A DNA stretch of 64,000 bases from Gemmiger formicilis. Its GTDB lineage: Bacteria; Bacillota; Clostridia; Oscillospirales; Ruminococcaceae. The notes beneath the pieces are model-generated. The model saw only the letters and a list, made by a program, of their open reading frames with translations. It had not been told where the DNA came from and searched no databases. Made by a program: the position numbers and the translations under genes. The stretch is taken from contig NZ_WQOH01000008.1 in NCBI RefSeq assembly GCF_018784445.1, forward strand, positions 1-64,000. Reading direction: 5' to 3'. Positions 7,328 to 16,558 of this stretch are shown here, one piece after another (within the stretch, counting starts at the first letter, position 1; each line of letters opens with the position of its first letter).

Positions 7328-9061
7328 TTACTGCTCAACATAACCGTACTGCAGGTACCAGTAGCCGTAGGGGCTGTGCCAGGTGCCCTTCAGAGAGGGG
7401 CTCTGCAGCCAGAAGTCGGTGTAGTAAGCAACGGGGATCGCACCGGCATCCTCCATCAGGATGTCCTCGGCCTCGTGCAGCTTCTGGAAGTGGACGCTCT
7501 TATCGGCGACCTTGGAGGCTTCGATGGCGGCATCGAACTCGGGGTTGCTGTACTTACCATCGTTGTTGCCGTTGGTGGTGGTGAACAGCTCGATCATGTT
7601 GGAAGGATCGTTATAGTCCATGACCCAGCCGTTACGGCTGACGTCGTAGTCACCGGCGCGGCGCATCGGCAGGAAGCTGGCCCACTCGACCTTGTTGATG
7701 TTGACGGTGATGCCCAGCTCGCCCCAGGCCTGCTGGACGTACTCAGCAACGGGGATGTGGTAGCCGGCGTCGTTGGCGCTGTACTCGATGGTGGGGAAGC
7801 CCTCGCCGTTCGGGTAACCAGCGTCGGCCATCAGCTGCTTGGCCTCCTCGAGGTTGGCGTCATAGTCGTCGCTGATGTAGCGCTCGCCGCCGTTGGCGTT
7901 GTCATAGAACATACCAGTCTCATCGACGATGCCGGGGCCGACAAAGTTATAAGCAGGCTCGTAGGTGCCCTGCATGATGGTGCCGGCAACATACTCACGG
8001 TCGATGGCCAGGCTCAGAGCCTTGCGGACCTTGGCATCCGTGAACGGCTCACGCTGGTCGTTCAGAGAGATGTAGTAGGTGCCCAGGATGGTGTCAACGT
8101 AGAAGTCGCCGCCGTCCTCGGCCTTGGTCAGGCTGGGGATCTCATCGGTGGGGACGTCCTTGATGAGCTGTGCCTCACCGCTGTTGTAGGCGGCGTAAGC
8201 AGCGCTGGAGTCCTCGAGCAGGAGCAGGGTGATGGTGTCGGAAACGATCTTGGAGGAATCCCAGCCGCCGACGTAGTTCGGGTTCTTGGACAGAACAATA
8301 CGCTCGGAGGGGATCCAATCGCTGATCATGTAGGGGCCGTTGCAGACGAAGGTGTCAGGCTGCGTGCACCAGGCATCGCCGTTGGCCTCAACAGTAGCCT
8401 GCTGCACGGGGCTCATAGCCGCGAAGGCGCAGAGCTTATCGAAGTAGGAGCAGGGATAGGACAGCTGGACGGTCAGGGTCTTGCCGTCCTCGCTGGCGTG
8501 GACGTTCAGGGCATCCCAGTCGGGATCGGTGGTGGTGTTGCCGTCCGCATCGGGGTTGCCGATGGCATCCTTATAGCCGTCGATCATGCCGACAACGGTC
8601 TCGCCGTAGGGGGCTGCGGTGTCGGGGCAGGCCAGACGCTTGAAGGAGTACTCAAAGTCCTTCGCAGTCAGGTCGGAGCCGTCGCTCCACTTCAGGCCGT
8701 CCTTCATGGTGAAGGTCCAGGTCAGGCCATCCTCGGAGACCTCGGGCAGCTCTGCCTGGCCGGGAACAACCTCGTTGTTCTCGTCGATGAGCAGCAGCGG
8801 CTCAAAGGTGGTGATGATGGTGTTGGCACCATCGATAGAGCTGTTCAGCGCGGGGTCCAGGGTCTCGGGGTTAGGTCCGAGCTGGACAGTGAAACCGGTA
8901 GCGTCGCCGGTAGCCTCGGTGGCTTCGCTGGTCGCAGCTTCGGTGGATGCAGCGGTGCTGGTCTCGGTGGAGGCTGCGGTGCTGGCAGAGCCGCCGCAGG
9001 CAGCGAGAGAAGCAGCCATGCAGCCGGCCATAGCCACGGCAGCAACGTTCTTCATCTTCAT
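7328..9061 (-). CDS. Oligopeptide ABC transporter substrate-binding lipoprotein (copy 2)
   Basis: A 577-residue family 5 peptide-binding lipoprotein, paralogue of the gene at 5396-7117. The signal peptide MKMKNVAAVAMAGCMAASLA ends in a lipobox AAC, followed by a Ser/Thr/Ala linker. The mature protein shares the same motifs, including a stretch around VLSKNPNYVGGWDSSKI that is identical in both copies, while the first 60 residues and parts of the middle differ. GGAGGG (9070-9075) sits 8 nt before the ATG. The long leader contains a GGGGGC-gct-GCCCCC hairpin at about 9107-9121. It lies directly after oppF but is separated from it by a terminator and a 360-bp gap. Confidence 0.88.
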   Translation of the reverse strand: MKMKNVAAVAMAGCMAASLAACGGSASTAASTETSTAASTEAATSEATEATGDATGFTVQLGPNPETLDPALNSSIDGANTIITTFEPLLLIDENNEVVPGQAELPEVSEDGLTWTFTMKDGLKWSDGSDLTAKDFEYSFKRLACPDTAAPYGETVVGMIDGYKDAIGNPDADGNTTTDPDWDALNVHASEDGKTLTVQLSYPCSYFDKLCAFAAMSPVQQATVEANGDAWCTQPDTFVCNGPYMISDWIPSERIVLSKNPNYVGGWDSSKIVSDTITLLLLEDSSAAYAAYNSGEAQLIKDVPTDEIPSLTKAEDGGDFYVDTILGTYYISLNDQREPFTDAKVRKALSLAIDREYVAGTIMQGTYEPAYNFVGPGIVDETGMFYDNANGGERYISDDYDANLEEAKQLMADAGYPNGEGFPTIEYSANDAGYHIPVAEYVQQAWGELGITVNINKVEWASFLPMRRAGDYDVSRNGWVMDYNDPSNMIELFTTTNGNNDGKYSNPEFDAAIEASKVADKSVHFQKLHEAEDILMEDAGAIPVAYYTDFWLQSPSLKGTWHSPYGYWYLQYGYVEQ

Positions 9062-9279
9062 GTGAAATACCCTCCAAATTCATTATACTTTATACCCAAT
9101 CCCCCTCGGGGGCAGCGCCCCCAACGGAGTGAATATTTATACTTTACCACTCTAAAGCGGCATTTGCAAGTGTTCTGTAATTTTTGTAACTGTTTTGATA
9201 GAAAATCCGTTTGTATCTCCACCGTGGACAATTCTGTGTGTCGCAGATAGATGTCTCTCTGTCGCATACAATTTTGCTT

Positions 9280-9310
9280 AAAACGCAAGGCGGCCACGGC
9301 TGACCGCCTT
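9280..9310 (-). terminator. Terminator of the oppBCDF operon
   Basis: Stem AAGGCGG (9287-9293) / CCGCCTT (9304-9310). On the minus strand it runs into GCGTTTT. The rest of the 9062-9425 gap holds the leader of the copy 2 binding protein and one palindromic module near 9399-9424. Confidence 0.6.
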
Positions 9311-9425
9311 GCATATGTATAAATTTCAGGCCGAGTGAAGTCAGTCAGCGGACAGAATCGTCCAAAGGCCCTCACGGCCGCCGTCCAGCAGGTTGCAGGG
9401 GTGTCGAGGACGCCGCCCCCCCTAC

Positions 9426-10415
9426 TTATTTTACCTTATCCAGATGGTGGCAGGCTGCCCAATGGCCGCTGCTGACCTCCTTGAACTCCGGCACCTCGGC
9501 AGCGCAGCGCTCATCGGCGTAGGGGCAGCGGGTGCGGAAACGGCAGCCGCTCGGCGGGTTCAGCGGACTGGGCACATCGCCCTGCAGCACAATGCGGTGG
9601 CTCTGGCGGGCCATCACGGGGTCAGCCACCGGAATGGCCGAGATCAGGCTGCGGGTGTAGGGGTGGACGCTGTGGGCGATCAGCTCAAAGCTGTCGGCCA
9701 GCTCGACCAGCTTGCCCAGATACATAACGCCGATGCGGTTGGAAATGTGCTTGACAACGCTCAGGTCGTGCGCAATAAAGAGGTAGGTCAGCCCCATCTC
9801 CTGCTGCAGATCCTCAAACATATTGACGACCTGTGCCTGAATTGAGACATCCAGCGCGGAGACAGGCTCGTCGCAGACGATGAACTCAGGGTCCACAGCC
9901 AGCGCACGGGCGATGCCGACACGCTGACGCTGACCGCCGGAGAACTCGTGCGGGTAGCGGTTGGCGTGCTCACTGTTCAGGCCGACACGCTCCAGCAGGG
10001 AGATGATCTTGTCGTGACGCTCCTTGGCGTTGGCGCACAGGTGGTGGATGTCGATGCCCTCACCGACGATATCACCGATGGTCATGCGGGGGTCCAGGCT
10101 CGCGTAGGGGTCCTGGAACACGATCTGCATACGGCGGCGGTAGGGCAGCATATCCACCGCGATCTTCTTTTTCTTGTCAAACAGCACCTTGCCGTCATAG
10201 ATGATGGTGCCGTCCGTCGGTTCATACAAACGCAGCAGGGTGCGGCCGGTGGTGGTCTTGCCGCAGCCGGATTCGCCGACCAGACCCAGGGTCTCGCCCT
10301 TGCGGATGGCAAAGCTGACGTCATCGACAGCCTGCACATACTGCTTTTTCTTGCCCACGCCGCCGGCCGGGAAGTACTGCTGCAAATGCTTTACTTCAAC
10401 AAGATTCTCGCTCAT
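9426..10415 (-). CDS. oppF: Oligopeptide ABC transporter ATP-binding protein OppF
   Basis: A 329-residue ATPase subunit that powers peptide import with OppD. Walker A is GESGCGKT (residues 47-54), the signature FSGGQRQR and Walker B FIVCDEP are in place, and the C-terminal oligopeptide-transporter extension carries the Cys cluster C-X5-C-X6-C ([14 protein letters not shown]) seen in the OppD/OppF group. It overlaps the end of oppD by 4 bp (ATGA), so the two ATPases are co-translated. It is the last gene of the operon. Confidence 0.92.
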   Translation of the reverse strand: MSENLVEVKHLQQYFPAGGVGKKKQYVQAVDDVSFAIRKGETLGLVGESGCGKTTTGRTLLRLYEPTDGTIIYDGKVLFDKKKKIAVDMLPYRRRMQIVFQDPYASLDPRMTIGDIVGEGIDIHHLCANAKERHDKIISLLERVGLNSEHANRYPHEFSGGQRQRVGIARALAVDPEFIVCDEPVSALDVSIQAQVVNMFEDLQQEMGLTYLFIAHDLSVVKHISNRIGVMYLGKLVELADSFELIAHSVHPYTRSLISAIPVADPVMARQSHRIVLQGDVPSPLNPPSGCRFRTRCPYADERCAAEVPEFKEVSSGHWAACHHLDKVK

Positions 10416-11413
10416 TCGGCTTTGCCCCCTTTCTCAAATTCTTCTTTCTGGCGCAGCCAGCAATAGGTGTAATGGGTGTCGCTCAATTCGGTTTTGGGCG
10501 GCATCTTATTCAGGCAGATCTTCATGCAGCTCTTGCAGCGCGGCGCGAAGGGGCAGCCCGCAGGCGGATTCAGCAGGTCGACCGGCTGGCCCTCGATGGG
10601 CACCAAGCGTTCCTTCTCCTCGGCGTTCAGCTTGGGGATGGAGTTGATCAGGCCCTTGGTGTACTCGTGCTGGGGATTGTAGAAAATCTCGTCGGTGGTG
10701 CCGTACTCGACGATGTGACCGGCGTACATGACGGCGATCTTCTCGCACATCTGGGCGACAACACCCAGGTCATGGGTGATCATGATGATGGACATACCCA
10801 GCTTGTGGCGCAGGTCGTTCATCAGCTCAAGGATCTGCGCCTGGATCGTGACGTCCAGCGCGGTGGTCGGCTCGTCAGCGATCAGCAGCTTTGGCTCGCA
10901 GGCCAGCGCAATGGCGATCATAACACGCTGGCGCATACCGCCGGACAGCTCGTGGGGGTACTGCTTTAGGCGGCGGTCCGGCTCGTTGATGCCGACCAGC
11001 TCCAGCAGCTCCTTAGCGCGGGCCCAGGCTTCCTGCTTGGTCTTTTTGGTGTGCAGCAGGATGACCTCGACGATCTGGTTGCCGATGGTGTACACCGGGT
11101 TCAGACTCGTCATAGGGTCCTGGAAGATGATGGAGACCTCGTTGCCGCGGATCTTGCGGAACTCCTTCTCGGTCATTTTGTCGATCTGGTGGCCGTTGAA
11201 CCACACCGTGCCGCCGACCAGACGGCCGGGGTAAGCGGTCAGGCCCATGATGGAATACGCCGTGACAGACTTGCCGGAGCCGGACTCGCCGACGATGCCC
11301 AGCACGTCGCCCTGGTTCATGCTGAAGGACACGCCGTTCAGCGCTTTGACTTCGCCCGCGGGGGTGAAGAAGGACAGGCGTTCGTCCTTGATTTCAAGAA
11401 TTTTCTCGCTCAT
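10412..11413 (-). CDS. oppD: Oligopeptide ABC transporter ATP-binding protein OppD
   Basis: A 333-residue ATPase subunit paired with OppF. Walker A is GESGSGKS (42-49), the signature is [12 protein letters not shown], Walker B LLIADEP, and the C-terminal extension has [14 protein letters not shown]. The SGGMRQR form of the signature is characteristic of OppD/DppD as against OppF/DppF. It follows oppC by about 20 bp. Confidence 0.92.
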   Translation of the reverse strand: MSEKILEIKDERLSFFTPAGEVKALNGVSFSMNQGDVLGIVGESGSGKSVTAYSIMGLTAYPGRLVGGTVWFNGHQIDKMTEKEFRKIRGNEVSIIFQDPMTSLNPVYTIGNQIVEVILLHTKKTKQEAWARAKELLELVGINEPDRRLKQYPHELSGGMRQRVMIAIALACEPKLLIADEPTTALDVTIQAQILELMNDLRHKLGMSIIMITHDLGVVAQMCEKIAVMYAGHIVEYGTTDEIFYNPQHEYTKGLINSIPKLNAEEKERLVPIEGQPVDLLNPPAGCPFAPRCKSCMKICLNKMPPKTELSDTHYTYCWLRQKEEFEKGGKAE

Positions 11414-11432
11414 GTTTGCTTCTCCTCCCCTC

Positions 11433-12482
11433 TCAGCTCTTCAGTTTCGGGTCAAATGCGTCGCGCAGGCCATCGCCGAACAGGTTAAAGACCAGGATCA
11501 TAACGCTGATCATCAGCGCGGGGGCGATCAGCAGCACCGGGTAGGTGTTCATGCCCTTGACGGCGTCGGTTGCCAGAGAGCCCAAGGACGGCATAGGCGC
11601 AGCAACGCCCAGGCCGAGGAAGCTCAGGTAGCTCTCGGTGAAGATGGAGGACGGGATCTGCAGGGTGGTGGTGACGATCAGGGTACCCATGCAGTTGGTC
11701 AGCAGGTGCTTTTTGATGATGCGGCCGCCGGATGCGCCCAGTGCGCGGGCAGCGGTGACATACTCGCTCTCTTTCAGCGTCAGGACCTGGGAGCGGACGA
11801 TACGCGCCATGCCGACCCAATACAGCAGCGCGAAGATGATGAAGATGGACACCATATTGGGGCCGAGGGTCTGCATCCAGCCAAAGCCGGGCTTGGTCGC
11901 CAGCGCTTCCAGCGGTTCCTTGATGGCCATAGCCAGCAGGATAATGAGCAGGATGTCGGGGATGGTGTAGAGAATATCGGTAATGCGCATCATGATGTTA
12001 TCGACCCAGCCGCCCGCAAATGCGGAGATAGCGCCGTAGGTCGCACCGATGAGCAGGACCAGCACAGAGGCCAGCAGGCCGACGGACAGGGAGACGCGGG
12101 TGCCCATCATGACACGCACGGCAAAGTCACGGCCCATACGGTCGGTGCCCAAAATGTGGGGGAATACGTTCTCGCCCTGGTCGATGAGCTTCTGCTCCGC
12201 GGCAGAATACTCAAACGGAGCCAGGTTGTTGCTGCCCTTGATCTGCTGCTCGTAGCTGTACGGCCAGAAGCTGGGCAGAATGTAGGCCATGAAGGCAATC
12301 AGCAGGATGACCACCAGGCTGACCATGGCGATCTTGTTTTTCTTCAGGCGGCGCATGCCGTCCTTCCAGAAGTTGACGCTCTCACGCATGATAACAAGGC
12401 TCTTCTTCTCGTCGTTGGATGCGGGGGCGAAATCTTCCACGTTGAGTTGCAGGCTCAACGGATTCTTTTTCAGATTTTCCAT
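11433..12482 (-). CDS. oppC: Oligopeptide ABC transporter permease OppC
   Basis: A 349-residue inner permease subunit with an N-terminal soluble tail, a first membrane helix at about residues 50-70, a periplasm-side loop, and five helices in the C-terminal half. The EAA loop that contacts the ATPase is visible as ESEYVTAARALGASGGRII. The long N-terminal extension is usual for OppC as compared with OppB. It lies 15 bp after oppB. Confidence 0.9.
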   Translation of the reverse strand: MENLKKNPLSLQLNVEDFAPASNDEKKSLVIMRESVNFWKDGMRRLKKNKIAMVSLVVILLIAFMAYILPSFWPYSYEQQIKGSNNLAPFEYSAAEQKLIDQGENVFPHILGTDRMGRDFAVRVMMGTRVSLSVGLLASVLVLLIGATYGAISAFAGGWVDNIMMRITDILYTIPDILLIILLAMAIKEPLEALATKPGFGWMQTLGPNMVSIFIIFALLYWVGMARIVRSQVLTLKESEYVTAARALGASGGRIIKKHLLTNCMGTLIVTTTLQIPSSIFTESYLSFLGLGVAAPMPSLGSLATDAVKGMNTYPVLLIAPALMISVMILVFNLFGDGLRDAFDPKLKS

Positions 12483-12497
12483 TTTGTCTGCTCCTCC

Positions 12498-13415
12498 TTA
12501 CTTCAGCTTGATGCGCGGGTCGATGATCTTGTACAGGATGTCAACGATGACGTTGGCAACAATGACGAGGGTCGCCAGCAGAATCGTGGTGCCCATGATC
12601 ATCATGTAGTCACGGTTGGTGATGGCAGACACGAAGTCACGGCCCAGGCCGGGGATGGAGAAGATCTTTTCGACAACAAAGGAACCGGTCATCAGACCTG
12701 CCAGCATGGGGCCGACATAGGTGACAACAGGCAGGATGGCGTTGCGCAGGGCGTGCTTGAACAGGATCTTCACGCTGGAAACGCCCTTGGCGCGGGCGGT
12801 GCGCATGTAATCCTGACCCATGACGTCCAGCAGACTGGAACGCATCAGGCGGGTGATGTAGGCGGTGGGGTAAATAGCCAGCGCCGTCACGGGCATGATG
12901 TAGGCCGCCGGCTCATTCAAACCGACGGTGGGCAAAATTTTCAGATTCATGCCGAAGGTGTAAAGCAGCACGACGCTGGAAATAAAGCTCGGGATAGCGA
13001 TGCCGCAGGTGGCGAAGACAATAATAAGGTTGTCAGCCCATTTTCCTCGGTTATACGCAGACAGACAGCCCAGCGGAATGCCAACGCACAGGGCGACCAG
13101 AACGGCCAGACCGGCGGTGCGGGCAGACACAGGCAGCTTGGAGAAGATGATCTGGTTGACGGTACGGCCGCGCTGTTTCAGGCTCAGGCCCATATCGCCG
13201 TGGACAAGGCTGTTCATGTAGTTGAGGTACTGCACACCCAGGGGCTTGTCCAGGCCGTATTTTTCGGCCAGAGCCTGCTGGGCTGCTTTACTGATGGACT
13301 TTTCCGCCACGAACGGGCCGCCGGGGACCAGGTTCATGATGAAAAAGGTAAGGGTCGCGACGATGAACACGCTGAAAATGCCCATTGCCACGCGCTTGAC
13401 GATGTACTTCGCCAT
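12498..13415 (-). CDS. oppB: Oligopeptide ABC transporter permease OppB
   Basis: A 305-residue permease subunit and the first gene of oppBCDF. The start MAKYIVKRVAMGIFSVFIVA begins directly with a membrane helix, the family's usual N-terminus. The EAA loop is MGQDYMRTARAKGVSSVKI. Transcription starts about 170 nt upstream from a perfect consensus promoter, and the leader contains a terminator-like hairpin. Confidence 0.92.
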   Translation of the reverse strand: MAKYIVKRVAMGIFSVFIVATLTFFIMNLVPGGPFVAEKSISKAAQQALAEKYGLDKPLGVQYLNYMNSLVHGDMGLSLKQRGRTVNQIIFSKLPVSARTAGLAVLVALCVGIPLGCLSAYNRGKWADNLIIVFATCGIAIPSFISSVVLLYTFGMNLKILPTVGLNEPAAYIMPVTALAIYPTAYITRLMRSSLLDVMGQDYMRTARAKGVSSVKILFKHALRNAILPVVTYVGPMLAGLMTGSFVVEKIFSIPGLGRDFVSAITNRDYMMIMGTTILLATLVIVANVIVDILYKIIDPRIKLK

Positions 13416-13533
13416 GGTTTAGTGCCACTCCGTTTCTTAATGGAATACAAATTGGGGTCGATTCTGGTTTATCTGTTTAATGTTCTGTACTGTGCACGCG
13501 CATTTGTGCGTACACTGTGGACACGAAAGAGAA

Positions 13534-13553
13534 TAAAAAAGCCGATGGCGGCT
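13534..13553 (-). terminator. Terminator-like hairpin inside the opp leader
   Basis: On the minus strand AGCCG-CCAT-CGGCT is followed by TTTTTA. It lies about 35-55 nt after the predicted opp start point and about 120 nt before oppB, so it could act as an attenuator or end a short leader RNA. Confidence 0.45.
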
Positions 13554-13595
13554 GCGATTGCAAACACCATCGTTCGTAATCCAAAATCTATGAAT

Positions 13596-13624
13596 ATTAT
13601 AAAATGTTGCAAAGTATTTGTCAA
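13596..13624 (-). promoter_or_regulatory. oppBCDF promoter
   Basis: Perfect consensus on the minus strand: TTGACA (13624-13619), 17-bp spacer, TATAAT (13601-13596). The start point is near 13588. Confidence 0.8.
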
Positions 13625-13737
13625 TTCTCTGTCGCGCTCCTGGCAACGACAAACAGCCGAAAAGCCGCGCGTTTAGCTGCAAATTTTCGGTAAAGATGCC
13701 CATTTGCGGATTTTTTTGAGTTTTTTTGAAAAACCGC

Positions 13738-13766
13738 TTGACTTTCCCCACCGCCGGCGCTATAAT
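13738..13766 (+). promoter_or_regulatory. tRNA-Arg promoter
   Basis: TTGACT (13738-13743), 17-bp spacer, TATAAT (13761-13766). Upstream A/T tracts (13709-13730) resemble an UP element. Confidence 0.8.
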
Positions 13767-13802
13767 AAAACACGTTCTCCGGCGAGAACGCCAAGAGAAT
13801 AT

Positions 13803-13879
13803 GCGCCGGTAGCTCAGCTGGATAGAGTGTCTGACTACGAATCAGAAGGTCGGGGGTTCGAGTCCCTTCCGGCGCACCA
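13803..13879 (+). tRNA. tRNA-Arg (anticodon ACG)
   Basis: A complete cloverleaf of 77 nt including the encoded CCA. Acceptor GCGCCGG pairs with CCGGCGC. The D arm is GCTC-AGCTGGATA-GAGT, the anticodon arm CTGAC-TACGAAT-CAG with anticodon ACG, and the T loop GGTTCGAGTCCC. The ACG anticodon is expected to be deaminated to ICG and read CGU, CGC and CGA. It stands alone, with promoter and terminator immediately flanking. Confidence 0.97.
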
Positions 13880-13911
13880 AGGTCACTTGCATTTGCAAGT
13901 GACCTTTTTTG
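13880..13911 (+). terminator. Terminator of tRNA-Arg
   Basis: GGTCACTTGCA (13881-13891) pairs with TGCAAGTGACC (13894-13904), followed by TTTTTT. Confidence 0.9.
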
Positions 13912-13996
13912 TTTATTATAGTCAGGTTTCCCCTGCAAAGCAAGTGCCCCGGCAGCTGCAAACTGCCGGGGCCTTCCTTAATTATATACTATCTGA

Positions 13997-14635
13997 CTAT
14001 CTGCGTTTGTTCCAGGCTGTGCCAAAGCCCACTACGCCCGCGCAGAGCAGCGCGGCCAGTGCCTCCAGCGGGAAAGCATCCCCGGTCCGGGGCAGGGCCC
14101 CCACCGGGCGGGCCGTGTTTTTTATGGGGCGCGGCATCGGCGCGGCGCTCGGCGCATGTGTGGCCGTGGCCGCCGGGGTGGGCGAGTCATAGCGGTTGGT
14201 GAACACCACCCCCGCCGCTTTAGCAGTTCTGCCGCTGCGCACCGCCCACAGTTCGGTATCAAGGCTACCGTCGGCGGCGGTCATCACCCGCACCGTCACA
14301 GTGTAGGTGCGGCCGTCGTAGGTCGTATCGGCGGCGCGGCCTTTTACCTGGGCCAGCTTATAGCGGTAATCCCCCGGCGCGTCAAAGGTCAGGCCGGTAA
14401 AATACACCGTGCCGCCGCCCTTGACCTGCACGCTGGTCTGGGCCGGTGCCGGGGCGTTATCCAGCGGGGTGATCTCCACCGTGTACACCGTGTCGCAGGC
14501 TGCGCCGTCGGTGCGCACCGTCACCGGGATCTCGGCCCCCGCCCGCGCCGCAAAGACCGGCAGCGGGCAGAGCAGCGCCAGCACCAGCGCCGCCGCGGGC
14601 AGCCAGCGCCGCAGGGTCGTTTTGCCAAAACTCAT
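13997..14635 (-). CDS. Small LPXTG surface protein, FctB-like pilus base subunit
   Basis: A 212-residue secreted protein with a signal peptide (first 30 residues), one beta-rich domain (about 35-150) resembling the FctA/pilin isopeptide-linkage fold, a Pro/Thr/Ala-rich tail (about 150-180), then LPRTGD at 181, a hydrophobic helix and terminal KRR: a full sortase sorting signal. It is the last gene of the pilus operon and overlaps the sortase gene by 4 bp. In streptococcal FCT loci the last structural gene, fctB, is a small subunit with a proline-rich tail that fixes the pilus to peptidoglycan through the housekeeping sortase. The canonical LPXTG here, unlike the other two subunits, fits that role. 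Role by analogy. Confidence 0.75.
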   Translation of the reverse strand: MSFGKTTLRRWLPAAALVLALLCPLPVFAARAGAEIPVTVRTDGAACDTVYTVEITPLDNAPAPAQTSVQVKGGGTVYFTGLTFDAPGDYRYKLAQVKGRAADTTYDGRTYTVTVRVMTAADGSLDTELWAVRSGRTAKAAGVVFTNRYDSPTPAATATHAPSAAPMPRPIKNTARPVGALPRTGDAFPLEALAALLCAGVVGFGTAWNKRR

Positions 14636-15402
14636 TGTGTTTCATCTCCTTCATCCAAAGTTGCCGGGCGCAGCCGTCCCAGCAGCACCACACGGCCGTT
14701 CGTCTCGGCCCCGGCGCAGGTGGACAGGGCGATCAGCCTGTCCTGCGAGCCCACATCCAGCGCCCGCTGCTGCACAGCCCGGGCCTGCACCGCGTCAAGC
14801 AAGGCGGCAGTGTCGGCGGTGTAGCGCTCCACAGCGTAAATCTCCGCGTCGTAGGCGTCTGCCTCCAGGCAGACAAACAGCTCGATCTCATACGCTGCAT
14901 CGGGCAGTATCAGACTGCCGGAAGGGTGCGCCGCAAAGTAGTCTGCCTGCACAAACTTCGATACATCGCCGAACATTGCGCCATTCTCCATATGGTGGGC
15001 GTAGACAATGGAATACCCGTCGCTGAAATCCGCCTTGCTGCGGCTGTCCAGAAACACCGCCCCCGACAGCGAAAATTCGCCGTAGACGTCGCGGTTGATG
15101 TAGTCCATATTCGTCGCGCCCTGCACAAGCGGGTAGTCGATGTGGGTGCCGTCGATGGTCAGCCAGCCGCAGACGTCGGGGTTCAGCGCCTGCAATTCGG
15201 CCAGTGTCGGGGCAGCAGTGTTCTTGTCGGCGGGCTTATATTGCAGCAGGTCCGCGCTGGCAAATGCGCCCCGGCTGACGGCTGCGTCCTGCCAGAGGGC
15301 GAACCCGCCGAAAGCCAGCAGCACCGCCATCAGCACGGCTGCCAGGGCGCTGACCACCGCACTGCCCAGCCGGGCCAGGTGTGCCGCTGCGGAAAGCATC
15401 AA
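14632..15402 (-). CDS. Class B sortase (pilin polymerase)
   Basis: A 256-residue transpeptidase with an N-terminal membrane anchor (about residues 12-36) and a C-terminal catalytic domain. The class B pattern is visible: NPDVCGWLTIDGT near 75, the catalytic His in YAHHMENGAMF (136/137), the catalytic Cys229 in ALSTCAG, and Arg237 in NGRVVLL. In streptococcal FCT pili a class B sortase (SrtC/SrtC2) polymerises the subunits; its place here between pilin and base genes, with 4-bp overlaps on both sides, supports the same function. Substrates are probably the VTPTG and APPTG proteins upstream. Confidence 0.88.
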   Translation of the reverse strand: MMLSAAAHLARLGSAVVSALAAVLMAVLLAFGGFALWQDAAVSRGAFASADLLQYKPADKNTAAPTLAELQALNPDVCGWLTIDGTHIDYPLVQGATNMDYINRDVYGEFSLSGAVFLDSRSKADFSDGYSIVYAHHMENGAMFGDVSKFVQADYFAAHPSGSLILPDAAYEIELFVCLEADAYDAEIYAVERYTADTAALLDAVQARAVQQRALDVGSQDRLIALSTCAGAETNGRVVLLGRLRPATLDEGDETQ

Positions 15403-16487
15403 TCACAGCGGCGCTTGCGGAACACCACCGCACCGCTGCCCACCGCCAGGGCCAGCATAGCGCCGTAGGGCGCAGCATCCAACAGCAGGCCGGTGGGCGT
15501 GACCGCGTCACGGATGTTCGTGACCGTGATGGCCGCGTCTGCCGTACCGATGGTCTGCCGGCCCAGGCTGGTGCCTGTCCCGGTGCCGCCGGGGAACACC
15601 CAGGTGGTCGAGGTATATTTCGCCGCGTCGGTGCCGCTCTCATCGATGGTATAGGTCGCGCCCTCGGGCAGGCCGGTTACTTCCAACTGCTCGTTGCCCT
15701 TGAGAGTCACCTTGATCTCCTTCTCGCCGTTCTCCAGGGTATACACCGTGCCGGGGCCGCTCAGCTCGTCGTCTGCCTGGCCGGTGCGCAGCGTCACCGA
15801 CGTCATATGGTTTTCGGTGTCAGGATCTGTGATATGCAGCGTAAAGTCAAAGCTGTCGCCATAGCTGGCAAAGTCACCCGCCAGCCGCTTGGTCACGGTC
15901 AGGCTGTGGGTCGTGTACTCGTTGGTGACGAGCTCGGCTTTTGTGCCGGTCTCTTTCTCGGCCAGGATGGCATACTCCAGCTTGAAGTGCTGTCCATCCG
16001 GCTCGGCCTCGCTCTCATTGGCGACGCTGACCTTCAGCAGGTAGAGCGGCGCGGTGGACAGACCGCTGATGCCGTGGGCCTGCTCGGTCAGACGGTAGTA
16101 GTAGATGCCGGGCTTTGTGAACTTGTCCATATTGAAATCAACGGTCACATTGCTCTCGGTGTTGGCTTTTCCTTGGGCATCGGCGGTAAATTCCGCCGTG
16201 GCCGTGGTACTGGCAAGCTGATCCGCCGTGCCGAGCATTTCGTCCGCGGTGTGGGCCTGGGGCAGGTCGCCATCCTGGCCTGGGGCCACGTTGAAAGTGA
16301 TCGTGCCCTTGATGCCGCCCGCGCCGGGGGCTTTGTCCAGGTTGATGGCCTTTTTAAGGATGATGCTGCCGCCGCCGACCGTGATGCGGCTGGCAGGTCT
16401 TTCGGCATCGGCTGCATAGGCCGCCGTGGACAGCGCCCCGGCCAGCACAGCAGCGGTGAGAGCGGCAGAAAGTTTGATGGTGTTCAT
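15399..16487 (-). CDS. FctA-like major pilin
   Basis: A 362-residue secreted protein. The start at 16487 gives a signal peptide (AALTAAVLAGALSTAAYAA). The body holds two pilin isopeptide-linkage (FctA/Spy0128-type) beta domains, about residues 35-185 and 195-315, the first beginning with a Lys-containing strand (SIILKKAINLDK) and containing GIYYYRLTEQ. The C-terminus is VTPTG at 329, a hydrophobic helix and RKRRC: a non-canonical sorting signal of the kind used by class B pilus sortases. It overlaps the sortase by 4 bp. Isopeptide-forming Lys/Asn pairs are expected from the family but cannot be assigned by eye. Confidence 0.8.
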   Translation of the reverse strand: MNTIKLSAALTAAVLAGALSTAAYAADAERPASRITVGGGSIILKKAINLDKAPGAGGIKGTITFNVAPGQDGDLPQAHTADEMLGTADQLASTTATAEFTADAQGKANTESNVTVDFNMDKFTKPGIYYYRLTEQAHGISGLSTAPLYLLKVSVANESEAEPDGQHFKLEYAILAEKETGTKAELVTNEYTTHSLTVTKRLAGDFASYGDSFDFTLHITDPDTENHMTSVTLRTGQADDELSGPGTVYTLENGEKEIKVTLKGNEQLEVTGLPEGATYTIDESGTDAAKYTSTTWVFPGGTGTGTSLGRQTIGTADAAITVTNIRDAVTPTGLLLDAAPYGAMLALAVGSGAVVFRKRRCD

Positions 16488-16558
16488 GGTAAGTACCTCG
16501 TTTTTATGTGATGGATGGCTCGGAAGGAAAGGCGGACGGCAGCGGCAAGGCCGCCCCT

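Noticed and set aside
11247-13676. 809-codon open frame antisense to oppB/oppC
   Set aside because: It mirrors two clear permease genes; the long opposite frame comes from high GC and strong codon bias. The translation is low-complexity and has no start signal.
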